From the NCBI GenBank assembly GCA_002293065.1, contig DBCN01000111.1:1-57500 (forward strand): a stretch of DNA of 57,500 nucleotides, given 5' to 3'. Shown piece by piece: positions 42,458-52,500 of this stretch. The notes below the pieces were generated by a model. It made no database searches. It saw only the letters and a list, made by a program, of their open reading frames with translations, and was not told the DNA's origin. The stretch's first letter is position 1; each line of letters opens with the position of its first letter. The position numbers and the translations under genes were made by a program. Source of the stretch: Opitutia bacterium UBA957 (lineage in GTDB: Bacteria > Verrucomicrobiota > Verrucomicrobiia > Opitutales > UBA953).

Positions 42458-43270
42458 TCAGCGCCGGGGCGCGCGGAGGCGGGCGATGAGGTAAGGGAGC
42501 GCGCAGCACAGCACGATGCCGGCGCCGGAGGGCACGCCCGCGATGTGGTAGGAGAGGTAGAGTCCGCTGATGCCGCCGAAGAAGGCGCACGCGATGCCCC
42601 AGCCCATGACTTGGGGCAAGGTGCGTCCGAGCAGGACGCCCGTGGCGGAAGGAATGACGAAGAGCGCCGTCGTCAGCAAGGCGCCGACCAAGCGGACGCA
42701 GGCGACGGCGCCGAGCGCGACGAGGATCAGCAACGCGGCGCGGAGCCAAGCGGGGCGCGCGCCGATGAGTTCGGCGTATTCGTCGTCGAAGGAGGCCAGT
42801 TCGAGTTCCTTGTGCAGCACCCGGAGGGTGAAGAGGATTCCGGCGGACGTGAGGCCGATGATGAGCAGGTCGGTGGCGCCGACGGAGACGACGCTGCCGA
42901 AGAGCAAGCCGGTGAAATCGCGCCATGCCTGCGCGGCCGACATGAGCGCGATGCCCGCGGCGAACATGACGGACAGCATCACGCCGATGGCGCTGTCTTC
43001 GCTCGTGCCGCGGCGCGCCGAGAGCCAGGCGATGCCGCCGGCCGTGAGCAAGGCGGCGGCGAGGGCGCCGACATAAGGGGAGAGCCCCAGCAGGATCGCG
43101 CCGACCACGCCCGGGAGGATGGAGTGGGTGAGCGCGGTGCTGAGGAAGGCCATCCGGCGGAGCACCACGTAGGCGCCGAGGCAGGCGCAGGTCAGGCCGC
43201 TCAACACGACGGCGAGCAGCGCGCGTTGGAAGAAAGGTTCGCGCAGCGGTTCGAGGAGGAACTCAAGCAT
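42458..43270 (-). CDS. Metal ABC transporter permease (ZnuB/MntB type)
   Basis: A 270-residue permease of the ABC-3 family, which includes ZnuB and MntB. About eight hydrophobic helices are visible; ALLAVVLSGLTCACLGAYVV and VVLRRMAFLSTALTHSILPG are the conserved family run with the cytoplasmic coupling loop. GVMLSVMFAAGIALMSA and LTTALFVIPSATGVLLG are later helices. Its start overlaps the ATP-binding gene by 8 bases. It is the last gene of substrate-binding - ATPase - permease. Confidence 0.9.
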   Translation of the reverse strand: MLEFLLEPLREPFFQRALLAVVLSGLTCACLGAYVVLRRMAFLSTALTHSILPGVVGAILLGLSPYVGALAAALLTAGGIAWLSARRGTSEDSAIGVMLSVMFAAGIALMSAAQAWRDFTGLLFGSVVSVGATDLLIIGLTSAGILFTLRVLHKELELASFDDEYAELIGARPAWLRAALLILVALGAVACVRLVGALLTTALFVIPSATGVLLGRTLPQVMGWGIACAFFGGISGLYLSYHIAGVPSGAGIVLCCALPYLIARLRAPRR

Positions 43271-44042
43271 GACGGTGGGGGTGGCCGGCGCAGGCGTGGA
43301 CGGTGCGTAAGGCGCCGTGGCGGAGTTCGAGGATGCGGTCGAAGCGTTGCGAGTCCGCCGGGTCGTGCGTCGCCATCACGATCGTGAGGTTGGCGTTGGG
43401 CGCGAAGAGGAAGCCTTCGACGATGTCCCGGCTCTCTTGGTCGAGGGCGGCGTAAGGCTCGTCGAGCAACAGCAATTCGGCTCCTTGGACGGTCGCGCGG
43501 GCGAGCAGGGCGCGTTGCAGCTGACCCCCCGAGAGGGTATGCACCGGGCGCTCGGCGAGTTCGGTGAGCTGCAGCAAGTGGAGCGCACGGTCGACCGCTT
43601 CATCGCCATGGTGACATTCCTCGAACCAACCATGGTGCGCGTAGGTGCCCATCTGCACCAAGCGGCGAAGCTTGAGCGGGAAAGGGTCCGTCAGCCGCGG
43701 GCGTTGGGCCAGGTAGGCCACGCGGGCCCGGCCCAGCTGCGGTTTCGCTCCCAGGACTTGGACCGAGCCGCTGGCGGCGGGAAGCAAGCCCGCGAGGACG
43801 CGGAGGAGGGTGGACTTACCTGAGCCGTTCGGTCCGATGAGCGCCGTCCGGCAACCGCACGGGACCGTGAAATCGGCTGCGGTGAAGGCCGTCGGACCAT
43901 CCGTCCGGGCGGCGGCGGAGAGCCCGTGGGCCTCGACGGCGATTCCTAGGCAATCGGCGCGATCTGGGCGGGCATAGGGGACGCGGGGCAGCAAGCCGAA
44001 GCACGCATCAGCGAGCGGGGACCACCAAGGTTGCGGTTTCAC
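43263..44042 (-). CDS. Metal ABC transporter ATP-binding protein (ZnuC type)
   Basis: A 259-residue ABC ATPase. I start at GTG 44042, which overlaps the upstream stop by 4 bases (GTGA); a longer frame to 44099 only reads antisense into the neighbouring gene. Walker A is LIGPNGSGKSTLLR, signature LSGGQLQRALLARA, Walker B ELLLLDEPYAALDQESRD, and the switch histidine is in IVMATHDPADSQ. The first 45 residues are unusual for the family and may be a non-canonical N-terminal extension. Together with its neighbours it forms a manganese/zinc uptake system. Confidence 0.9.
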   Translation of the reverse strand: MKPQPWWSPLADACFGLLPRVPYARPDRADCLGIAVEAHGLSAAARTDGPTAFTAADFTVPCGCRTALIGPNGSGKSTLLRVLAGLLPAASGSVQVLGAKPQLGRARVAYLAQRPRLTDPFPLKLRRLVQMGTYAHHGWFEECHHGDEAVDRALHLLQLTELAERPVHTLSGGQLQRALLARATVQGAELLLLDEPYAALDQESRDIVEGFLFAPNANLTIVMATHDPADSQRFDRILELRHGALRTVHACAGHPHRHA

Positions 44043-44899
44043 GGTTGCTGGAGGGCGTCCGCCAATTTCCGGGCATTCAGCCGCATCATGCTCGCCCAAG
44101 TATCCCCAGGGGTGCCGGGCTTTTGCAGGTACTCAAAACTCACCGCGGTGGGCGCCTTGAGGCCGGCGTCCTTGGCCAGCTGTTGGGCCGCGGCGGGGTT
44201 TTGCCCTTCATCACTCAGAATGACGCGCACCTTTTGGGTCCGGATCGATTTGAGCAGGTTGGCGTAATGCTTGGCGGACGGATCGGCCGACTCGGCGGAG
44301 GAGCATTGAAGGATGCTGCCGGCTACCTTGAGTCCAAAGGCTTCGGCGAAGCTCTCCAGCCCAGGGTGCTGGGTGACAAATTGCCGCGCATGGGGCGGCA
44401 GGGGGGCGAAGGTATCCCGGACGTCCTTTTCAACCGCATCTACATCCTTAAGTAATTGTCCTACAGCACTTTCAGATATTTCAATCCCCGCTGAATCTAG
44501 CCCTTTCTTTAGGCGGGTGATCATCCGTTTCACTTCGGCGGGGACAGTCCAGAGGTGGCTACCTGATGGCAGCGGGTCAGGGTAGAGCCAGAGCAGGTCT
44601 TTTTCACGCCGATTGGCTTGAGCCCAGTCGGCCAGCCAGGGTTCCAGTTCCGGGTTGATGCCAACGATCAATTTGGCCCGCGCAAGGGTCCGCGAGTCGG
44701 TGGCGTTGAGGGCATAGCCATGCAACTCCCCGCCGCTTGGAATCAGGGCAGAATGGGCGGTTTTACGGGAAGTTACTTGGCCGACCCATTCGTTTGGAAT
44801 GGTGAAACTACTGACGACCTGCGGCTCGCTTTGGGCCCACCCGGCGAGGTTTAGGTTCAGGGAGAGGAATAGGAGGAGGAATCGGTTGAGGAGACTCAC
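44039..44899 (-). CDS. Metal ABC transporter substrate-binding protein (ZnuA/TroA type)
   Basis: A 286-residue periplasmic protein starting at GTG 44899 with a signal peptide (SLLNRFLLLFLSLNLNLAG). Metal ligands expected for the ZnuA/TroA family are found at H60 (ELHGYALNATD), H115 (GSHLWTVP), H178 (TQHPGLESFAEAFGLK) and E231 (SDEGQNPAAAQQLAK). The classical His-rich loop of ZnuA is missing, so zinc and manganese are both possible. The ZnuC-type gene begins inside its stop. A dyad lies upstream in the region shared with the secretin operon. Confidence 0.87.
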   Translation of the reverse strand: MSLLNRFLLLFLSLNLNLAGWAQSEPQVVSSFTIPNEWVGQVTSRKTAHSALIPSGGELHGYALNATDSRTLARAKLIVGINPELEPWLADWAQANRREKDLLWLYPDPLPSGSHLWTVPAEVKRMITRLKKGLDSAGIEISESAVGQLLKDVDAVEKDVRDTFAPLPPHARQFVTQHPGLESFAEAFGLKVAGSILQCSSAESADPSAKHYANLLKSIRTQKVRVILSDEGQNPAAAQQLAKDAGLKAPTAVSFEYLQKPGTPGDTWASMMRLNARKLADALQQP

Positions 44900-44926
44900 A
44901 ATCCTTTGGGTTTAAGTGCCCCCCTG

Positions 44927-44950
44927 TTAATTGCAAGAGTTTTGCATTAA
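44927..44950. promoter_or_regulatory. Candidate operator in divergent region of metal transporter and secretin operon
   Basis: TTAATTGCAA and TTTGCATTAA flank GAGT, an imperfect dyad (7 of 12 mirrored pairs match, more if one base is shifted) that also reads as two TTGCA copies 11 bases apart. It sits 28 bases upstream of the substrate-binding gene's start and 69 bases before the first secretin-operon gene. A metal-responsive regulator is one possibility; the sequence is unlike classical Zur or Mur boxes. Confidence 0.2.
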
Positions 44951-45018
44951 TCAAATGTTCCAGCGCTCGGGCTTTTGCGTTTGCCACCATCCTTGGCGTC
45001 CTTACGACATTGTTCCCC

Positions 45019-45720
45019 ATGCCCCGATTCAAAGCCGTTTGCGCCCTCTTGTTGGCGATGGTCAGCCTGACCTCTTACCCTTTTGCCCAGACCGCGCCGG
45101 CACCGGGCGCCCCCGTCGGCAAGAGCGTGGTTTTTGTCCGTAGCGTCACCTTCCAGCAGACCAAGCTCGGCGGCCAAGTAAACCCCTGGAACCGCATGCA
45201 GGTCGAAATCCAGGCGAACACCGTGCCCGAAACCAAGCCGGCGGCAGCCGACGCCAAGGTGCTCAACCGGAAGTGGGTCGATAAGGTCAAGGTCAGCGTC
45301 ACGCAGATTTACAAGACTGCTTCCGCCAAACCCGAAGACTGGAACTACTATCGCTCGTCCGCCACCGTGCTGACGATCGAAGTGAACCAGCCCCGCTCGG
45401 TCTTGTTCTACCTCCCGGGAGACGTCGTCAAGCGCGACAACCTCAAGAAGGACCCCGATTACTATTACGTTCAGCTGGAAGTAGCCGGTAACGAAGAACC
45501 GCTTTTCGACGCCCGCGGCCTCGTTTTGGCCGACCAGAAGTGGGCCTTGCACAAGGACCTCCAAACCAAGGCCAAATTCGATCCCGCCAAGGACGCCGCC
45601 GATCGCGGGGTCATCACCACTCCGGGCATCCTCCGCCCGCAGTACCTCGTCCTTTATTCCGATTCTCCCGTGGTTCCGCCCTCCCCCGAGTTCATCCGCG
45701 AGGATGTGCCGACCCGCTAA
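45019..45720 (+). CDS. Amuc_1102-like protein, first gene of secretin operon
   Basis: A 233-residue exported protein. The signal peptide is MPRFKAVCALLLAMVSLTSY (start 45019; an in-frame ATG at 45010 adds three residues). The mature part is beta-rich: VVFVRSVTFQQTKLGGQVNP, WNRMQVEIQANTVPET, SATVLTIEVNQPRSVLFYLP and YYYVQLEVAGNEEPLFDARG. I recognise no enzyme motif. Position, length and co-linearity with PilM-like, Amuc_1100-like, PilP-like and secretin genes match Amuc_1102 of Akkermansia, but homology was not tested by search. All five genes, and the exonuclease after them, lie in one reading frame. Confidence 0.72.
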   Translation: MPRFKAVCALLLAMVSLTSYPFAQTAPAPGAPVGKSVVFVRSVTFQQTKLGGQVNPWNRMQVEIQANTVPETKPAAADAKVLNRKWVDKVKVSVTQIYKTASAKPEDWNYYRSSATVLTIEVNQPRSVLFYLPGDVVKRDNLKKDPDYYYVQLEVAGNEEPLFDARGLVLADQKWALHKDLQTKAKFDPAKDAADRGVITTPGILRPQYLVLYSDSPVVPPSPEFIREDVPTR

Positions 45721-45759
45721 GGTCAGCGCGGAACCCAATCCAACCCACGCCCTGCACGT

Positions 45760-47454
45760 ATGAGCCAGAAGAAGGCCTTGATCGTCAACCTCGCCGCGTC
45801 CCACGTCTCGGTTTCCTCCTTCCGTGAGGAAGCCGGTCGCCTGTTCATGGATCAGTTTTTCGCCGAAGACCTGGCCCCAGGTTTGGGGGATGATGACTGG
45901 TTGAACGCCGCCGTGTCCGCCTTGGCGGGACTCGTCAACACGCATAAGATTTCGGGACAGGCCACGATCATCGCCCCGAGCTTCCTGTTGCTGCAGAAGT
46001 CGCTCAAGGTGCCCCAGGTCGAGCGCGAGCGCCAAGCGCAGATCGTCGCCTTCGAGGCGCAGAACGCGATTCCGTACCCCTTGAATGAAGTCATCTGGGA
46101 CAGCCAGGTGATGTCCTCCGACGGCGTCGAAGCGGAAGTCCTCCTCTTTGCGCTGCGCACGGAAGTTGCCACCCGCATCGCCAACCTCGTCTCCGCCACC
46201 GGCCTTCGTCCGTATGCCATCCAAGCCGCTCCGCTGCTGGACAGCCGCGCCGCGCTGTTGCATGGCGGTTTGGCCAACGAGGAAGTCCTCATCATCAACG
46301 TCGGCGCCCGTTCGACCTCGTTGAGCTTCGTCGGCCCGGCCGGCGCCAACATCCAGTCCGCGAACATCGGCGGCAACCTGCTCACGCAAGGCGTCTCCGA
46401 CAACACCGGTCAGCCTTTTGCGACCGCCGAAGCGGTCAAGGTCGGCTACTACTCCGGCATCGTGCACCTCACGGAAGCCGACCCGCAGGTCGCCGTGTTG
46501 CAGGTCAATTCGCAGAGCTTCATCCGCCGCCTCGCGCAGGACATCAACCGTCGCCTCATCAACGTCCGCCGCGGCGCCGCCGGTCGTCAACCGACCCGTA
46601 TTCTCCTCACCGGGCGCGGTTCGCTCGTGCCGGGCCTCGCCGAACAGCTCACCGAATCGCTCCGCCTGCCCGTCGAGCAGTTTGATCCTTCTTCCGCCCT
46701 GACCCCCGGTCCGGAACTCAACCCGGATTACCTCCGCCAGCACGTCCACCAGATTTCCGAAGTCATCGGGGAAGCGGCTTCCTTGCTGCTCCCGCAGAGT
46801 TCGGGGGTGAATTTGATTCCGCGGGACATCGCCGCCCAGATCGCCTTCGACGCCCGCAAGCCCAAGCTTCTGGTGGCCGCGCTCCTGGCCGCCTTGGCGC
46901 CCTGGCCCGTCTTCCTGGCCTTGGCCGACGCCACCGACTACAACATCGCGCAGATCGATCAGCTCAAGGCGCGCGCCCTCGTGCTCAACGGGCACCAAGC
47001 GACGATCATCAAGACGCACGAGGATGCCCAAGCGGTCTTGGGTACGAACCAATTGCTGGAGTCCGTCGTCGTCAACCGCTCGAACTGGCCGGCCTTCCTG
47101 ACCGACCTCCAGTCGCGCGTGGCCCAGAGCAAGAATACCTGGGTCGAGGAAATTCGCGTCGTCCATGTCGCGGGTGTGGCCGCTCCGGCCGTCGAGGGCG
47201 AAGCGCCGAAGCCGCCGTCTCCTCCGGTCACCAAGGTCACCGTCACGGCCCGCATCCTGCTCGACAAGGTCGCCCCGGGGAAGACCTTCAACGCGCGCGA
47301 ACTCATCGAGCGGCAGAACGCCTTGATGGCCAGCCTGAAGAAGTCGGCGTTCATCGCCGACATTCCTTCCGATGAGATCAAGCCCGACTACAAGGAAGCC
47401 AACGTCCCCAAGCTCACCTTCACGTTGATCATCCAAAAGGACAAAGCCCTCTAA
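45760..47454 (+). CDS. PilM-PilN fusion protein (Amuc_1101-like)
   Basis: A 564-residue protein. Residues 1-345 are a PilM-type actin-like domain: ALIVNLAASHVSVSSF, VPQVERERQAQIVAFEAQNA, EEVLIINVGARSTSLSF, and ILLTGRGSLVPGLAEQL. Both phosphate-loop aspartates of typical PilM (DIG) are asparagine here (N10 and N180) and the adenosine-site GGG is GRG, so ATP binding may be weak. Residues 351-564 look like PilN: SSGVNLIPRDIAAQ is the NLLP-type PilM-binding motif, followed by a membrane segment (LLVAALLAALAPWPVFLALA), a helix and a ferredoxin-like domain. Normally PilM and PilN are separate and bind through that motif. It lies 39 bases after the first gene and 3 bases before the next. Confidence 0.82.
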   Translation: MSQKKALIVNLAASHVSVSSFREEAGRLFMDQFFAEDLAPGLGDDDWLNAAVSALAGLVNTHKISGQATIIAPSFLLLQKSLKVPQVERERQAQIVAFEAQNAIPYPLNEVIWDSQVMSSDGVEAEVLLFALRTEVATRIANLVSATGLRPYAIQAAPLLDSRAALLHGGLANEEVLIINVGARSTSLSFVGPAGANIQSANIGGNLLTQGVSDNTGQPFATAEAVKVGYYSGIVHLTEADPQVAVLQVNSQSFIRRLAQDINRRLINVRRGAAGRQPTRILLTGRGSLVPGLAEQLTESLRLPVEQFDPSSALTPGPELNPDYLRQHVHQISEVIGEAASLLLPQSSGVNLIPRDIAAQIAFDARKPKLLVAALLAALAPWPVFLALADATDYNIAQIDQLKARALVLNGHQATIIKTHEDAQAVLGTNQLLESVVVNRSNWPAFLTDLQSRVAQSKNTWVEEIRVVHVAGVAAPAVEGEAPKPPSPPVTKVTVTARILLDKVAPGKTFNARELIERQNALMASLKKSAFIADIPSDEIKPDYKEANVPKLTFTLIIQKDKAL

Positions 47455-47457
47455 GTC

Positions 47458-48561
47458 ATGGAAAACTTCAAGCAGAACAAACTCTTCTACAGCTCGCTCA
47501 TCGCGGTCGGCGTCGTCTTCGTCGCCGGCGTCGGCGCCAGCTACTGGAAGTACTCGGACAAGAACGCCACCGCCCGCGAGCTCGACCTGCAGCAGAAGAA
47601 GAGCCGCGGTCTGCTGAATGGCCACCTGCTCCCCGCGGCGACGGCGCCCGTTTCCCTGACCCCGGCCAACGTGGATGCCGCGACGAAGGACTTGGTCGAC
47701 CTCAACGCGCAGAAGGATCAGCTCAAGGCGCTCATCGCGGGCGCCCCCGAAGCCCGCATCCTCGGCAAGGACATGTCCAACACCGCGCTCGCTTCGGAAA
47801 TCAAGCAGTCGGTCGACGAGTGGACGAAGTTCGCCGGCGATCGCGACATTCGCATGCTGCCGAACGAGAAGTGCGAGTTCGGTTTCCGCCGCTACATCCG
47901 CAATCCGGGCACGTCCCCCAAGCGCGACATCGTGCGCGTCGACCAGCAGCGCCAAATCGTCGACTTCCTCTTCAAGACGCTCGCCGACTCCCGTCCGGTG
48001 GCCGCGGGCGCGCCGACCCCGATCCTCCTCGAATCCATCGACCGCGAAGCCGTCGAAACCTTCGAGAAGATCCCCGAAGGCAAGCCGGGCGCAGGCACAT
48101 TCGCGCAGCCCGAAACCGTCCGCAACGAAAGCGACGAGTTTGCCCCGACCCGCACTTTCCGCCAGCCCGGCCTCGTCGACACGCTTTCCTTCCGCGTGCG
48201 CTTCGTCGGTACGACCGCCACGCTCCGTACCTTCATCAACAAGGTTCGCAACAGCGGTCGCCCGTTCGCCGTCACGGCCGTCGAAGTCGGCACGCCGACG
48301 GCGGACATGCTCAAGTTGCTGGGCTCCGCCCCCACGGTCGTTTCTGCTTCGGCTCCGACGGCCCCCGCGGCCGTGACCAGCCTCCCGGGCTTCTTCACCG
48401 CCGATGCCGCCGCCGCCAGCAACACCAAGGCTGCCGCCCCGGCTCCCAAGGAGGAGCGTAAGGTCGTGATTCGCCAAGCCCCCGCGCAATTCACCGTCCA
48501 GATCGACTACCTCACGGTCGTCGAAGATAAGCCCGCGGCTGAGGGCGAACCCAATAAATAA
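47458..48561 (+). CDS. Amuc_1100-like / PilO-like inner-membrane protein
   Basis: A 367-residue protein with one N-terminal membrane segment (FYSSLIAVGVVFVAGVGASY) and a helical stretch (SDKNATARELDLQQKKSRGL), then two alpha/beta parts (VDTLSFRVRFVGTTATLRTF, then INKVRNSGRPFAVTAVEVG). This matches the PilO/GspM-like topology and the layout of Amuc_1100, which has an N-terminal anchor, similar paired domains and an alanine/proline-rich insert before a last strand. Here the insert is residues 285-340 and the last strand is QFTVQIDYLTVVED. The gene follows PilM-PilN with a 3-base gap. The Amuc_1100 likeness is by position and layout; sequence identity is low. Confidence 0.75.
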   Translation: MENFKQNKLFYSSLIAVGVVFVAGVGASYWKYSDKNATARELDLQQKKSRGLLNGHLLPAATAPVSLTPANVDAATKDLVDLNAQKDQLKALIAGAPEARILGKDMSNTALASEIKQSVDEWTKFAGDRDIRMLPNEKCEFGFRRYIRNPGTSPKRDIVRVDQQRQIVDFLFKTLADSRPVAAGAPTPILLESIDREAVETFEKIPEGKPGAGTFAQPETVRNESDEFAPTRTFRQPGLVDTLSFRVRFVGTTATLRTFINKVRNSGRPFAVTAVEVGTPTADMLKLLGSAPTVVSASAPTAPAAVTSLPGFFTADAAAASNTKAAAPAPKEERKVVIRQAPAQFTVQIDYLTVVEDKPAAEGEPNK

Positions 48562-48576
48562 TCCGATAACCTTTCC

Positions 48577-49485
48577 ATGAATTCCCGTAAGGACTTCTTC
48601 CTCTTTATCGGCGCAACGCTGCTGTTGATTGCCGGTATCACCGCCTGGGGCCTGCTTGGGCAAGGCTGGTCGCCCGAACTCGTCAAGCCCCTGCTGCCCG
48701 CCGAAGAGGCCCGTCAGGTCGCCATCCCCGAGCTTTCCTTGGCACCTAAGGGCGGCGATTACCCCAACTCCCCCCGCGCCTCGCTGGCCGATGGAGCGAA
48801 CGATTGGCTCGCTCCCGAGGAAAACGACGATGGTTGGGATTACGACCTCTTCACGACCATCGATATCGCTTGGGATCCGGCCCAGTCGGAATACGTCCCG
48901 CTCGCCCGTAAAGTCATCCCGTTGCCTCCCTTCGGCATCACCCTCGTCAAGGTCGGCTATCCGACTTACCCTTATGTCCTGAGCACCACTATGGCCCCTC
49001 GCTCCGGCAAGGAGGCCGACCGCGAGTTCCTGATCCAGAACATCGAGAGCAAGACCTACTATGAGCGCTGCAAACTGAAGCAGCCCATCGACCCCAAGGT
49101 CCCCGTTACCCCCGTGGCCTTCAAGGTCGAAAAGATGCCAGATGGCTTCACCCGTAATGTCCTGACCCTCGACGACAAGACCGTGGGCCGTTTGGTGGAA
49201 ATCGACGATATCAAGCCAATCGAGTTCAAGGACACCATCAACATCCTCCTGGCGGCGAGCGACAACCCCTCCACGACCTGGTCCCGCCACCGCAAGGGCG
49301 ACAAATTCGCCTACAAAGGTGCCGATTTCGTCATCAAAGACATTGACTTGATTAACAAGACCGTGACCGTTGAGAAGACCTTTATCCCCGACCCTAAGAA
49401 GGGGCGTAAATCCTTCACCGAGACCTTGGCCATCCCCGCCGAGGTCAAGCCTGCTTCCCCCAACAAAGATAAAGCCCCTAAATAA
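48577..49485 (+). CDS. Amuc_1099-like protein, possible PilP/GspC-like role
   Basis: A 302-residue protein with an N-terminal membrane anchor (FFLFIGATLLLIAGITAWGL) and a periplasmic part. Two beta-rich sections can be seen: PFGITLVKVGYPTYPYVLST, then FAYKGADFVIKDIDLINKTV. The second looks like the short beta domain by which PilP or GspC contact secretins (G..F.....V..I....V.V). The tail is lysine/proline-rich (AEVKPASPNKDKAPK). It lies between the PilO-like and secretin genes, where an inner-membrane-to-secretin connector belongs. The functional call is inference. Confidence 0.68.
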   Translation: MNSRKDFFLFIGATLLLIAGITAWGLLGQGWSPELVKPLLPAEEARQVAIPELSLAPKGGDYPNSPRASLADGANDWLAPEENDDGWDYDLFTTIDIAWDPAQSEYVPLARKVIPLPPFGITLVKVGYPTYPYVLSTTMAPRSGKEADREFLIQNIESKTYYERCKLKQPIDPKVPVTPVAFKVEKMPDGFTRNVLTLDDKTVGRLVEIDDIKPIEFKDTINILLAASDNPSTTWSRHRKGDKFAYKGADFVIKDIDLINKTVTVEKTFIPDPKKGRKSFTETLAIPAEVKPASPNKDKAPK

Positions 49486-49506
49486 TCCTTTACCTCCGAC
49501 GCCCCG

Positions 49507-52500
49507 ATGAAAAATCACAAACGCAACCGGCTCGCTTGGGCCACCCTCGCTGCCGCCGTCGCTGTCGGCTCCCTCGTCGCCCAAGACGTGGATCCGGTGA
49601 CGCAAAAGACCCAGCTCCTCTCCGAGGCGCTGGCCGCTCGCGAGAAGGGCGACCTCCAGGTCGCTCTCGAGAAGTTCGAGCAGATCCAGAAGATCTCCTC
49701 GGACGATGAAGCCGCCAAGGAAGGCATCGCTTCCGTCAAGGCCGCCCTCGCCGCCGCCGAGAAGGCCAAGGCCGACGCCGAAGCCGCGAAGCTCAAGGCC
49801 TCCCAGCCCGCTCCGGCGGCTCCGGCCAAGCCCGCCACCTTGCTCGACGAGGTCGCCTCTTCGCACGAGAACCTCTACCGCGAAGTCGCCCAAGCCATCG
49901 CGGTCGCCAAGCAAATCGCCGAGCAAGGCGACTATGCCGCCGCCCTCAAGGTGCTCGATGGCGCCAATGGCGCCCTCCCGAACAACACCGCCGCCCAGAA
50001 CTGGCGCGATGAAATCACCTTGGCCAAGCAGGACATCATCAGCCGCCGTGAATCCGGCGATCAGGGTGCCGATCAGCTGGCTCGCGCCGAAGTCGTGCGC
50101 CTCGCCAAGATCAACGCCGCCGCCATCGACGCCGCTTCCGCCCTCATCAGCGAAGCCGAAAGCTCCGTCCGCAAGGGCGAGCTCGACGAAGCGACCGCCC
50201 TCCTCGACAAGGCTTCCGCCAACCTGCCCCGCAACATCGCGACCAAGCCGGTCAGCGACCGCATCAAGTCGGTGAAGTCCTCCATCATCTCCCGCCGCGC
50301 CTTCCTGGCGATGGATTCCCGCGAGATGAACAAGGCCGACGCCTTCGTCCGCGAGTTCGAGCGCCTCAACGGCGCCGATGACGCCAGCTCCCGTCGCCTC
50401 CGCGCCGAGTTCGCGGCCAAGAAGTCCGACCCGGCTTACCGCAGCGTCGACGAAATCTCCCCCGGCCTCCGCGCCAAGGACGACAAGGTCCAAGAGCTGC
50501 TCGTCAAGGGCCGCGCCCGTTACCTCTACGGCGACTACGCCGGCGCCCTCGACGCCTACCGCGAAATCCTCCAGTACCAGCCGAACAACGCTGAGTCGAA
50601 GGCCTTCCAGGTCCGCATCCGCCAGGTCCTCTCCGAAAACTCCGGCCAGTGGAACCGCAACGTCACCAAGGGCAAGCTCCTCGAACTGCTCGACGAAAGC
50701 TGGAAGCTCCCGGAAGTCTACAACCGCGAAGTCGGCCCTGTGGGTGGCACCGCCACCTCCGATCCGGTGCTCGACAAGCTCCGCTCGATCACCGTCCCGG
50801 AAATCAACATCCGCGACCTGCCATTCGACCGCGCCATCGCCCAGCTGACCATCGTCTCCCAGTCCTACGATAAGGAGAACAAGGGCGTGAACATGTTCGT
50901 CATCGACCCGGACCGCAAGAATCCGTCGGTCAACATGACGCTCCGCAACGTCACCCTGGAGAAGGCCATCGACCTCATCACCAAGCAGGTCAACTTCACC
51001 TACACGATCAACGCGGGCATCATCGAAATCCGTCCGGACTCCGGCTCGAACGACCTCGAAACCGAGTTCTTCCCGTTGAGCTCCGCGGCTGAAACCAAGA
51101 TGACCGGCATCGGTACCGGTGCCCCGTCCGCCGCCACGGGCGGCGCCTCCAGCCCCTTCGGTGGCGCGACCGCGGGCGCAGGTGCGACCGACGTCAACCC
51201 TCGCAACGAAGGCATCAAGAACTTCCTGACCCGTTCCGGCGTGTCGTTTGAAGTGACCGGTGCCGTCCTCAACTACGACGGTACGACCCTGATCGTGACC
51301 CAGAATCGCAAGAACCTGGAGCGCATCCGCAACATCCTCCGCCGTTACTCCGACATCAAGCAGGTCCACATCGAGTCCAAGTTCATCGAAGTCTCCGAGT
51401 CTTCCCTGAACGAACTCACCACGAACCTGCGCCTGTCCCGCACCGTCAACGGTATTCAGACGATCCGCGCCCAGACGAACCTCCGTTCGGTCAACGACGT
51501 CTTCGGTTCCGCCACCGTCTCCAACCCCGGCACCATCGCGGTGGCTGGCGGTTCGGCGACCATCCCGGACGGCAACGGCGGCTTTGTCACCGTGACCCAA
51601 CCTGGTTCGACCATCCCGATCGCCAACAATCCCCCGAACTTCCCCTCCGGCAACTTCGGTGGCCGCGAGCCGAACTTCGGTGGCACGACCGGCTGGAGCG
51701 GTGCGCAGGGCAGCTACAACGGCCTGATCGGTACGATCGGTTCCTACGACCTCTCGATCTTCCTCAAGGCCGTCGAGCAGAACAGCGGTACCGACCTGAT
51801 GTCCGCCCCGAGCCTCACCGTCCTCGACGGCAAGACCGCCATCATCAAGATCGCCCAGCTCCTCCGCTACCCGCAGTCCTACGGTGACACCCAGTCGAAC
51901 GTCGGTTCGCAGGGCGGTAACCAGAATGGCGGCGGTTCCGCGGGTGTGACCATCACCGCCGGTACGCCCCAGGACTTCACCGTCCAGGAAGTTGGCGTGA
52001 CCCTTGAAGTCACCCCGACCGTCGGCTCCGACGACTCGATCGCCCTCAACCTCAAGCCCAAGGTGACCGAGTTCGAAGGCTTCGTCGAATACGGTGGCAC
52101 CTCCGTCGCGATCTCCGGTTCCACGACCGTCACCATTCCTTCGGGCTTCTTCCAGCCGATCTTCACCACCCGTGAAGTCTCGACCGACGTCACCGTCTTC
52201 GACGGCGCCACGGTCGTCATCGGCGGACTGACCCGCGAAGAAGTGAAGACCGTCAGCGACAAGGTCCCGGTCCTCGGCGACATCCCGCTCATCGGCGCGG
52301 CCTTCCGCTCCAGCGGCAAGTCCACGACCAAGAAGAACCTCACGGTCTTCGTCACGGCCAACCTCGTCTCCCCGGGTGGTGCGACCCTTCGCAGCAGCTA
52401 CCCTGGCATGCGCGCCGGTTCCACGTTCCAGAACCCGGTCGTCCTCTCCCCTGGTGGCGCGGTCTACCGCGAGCCGGTCGAAGCGACCCCGACGAACTCC

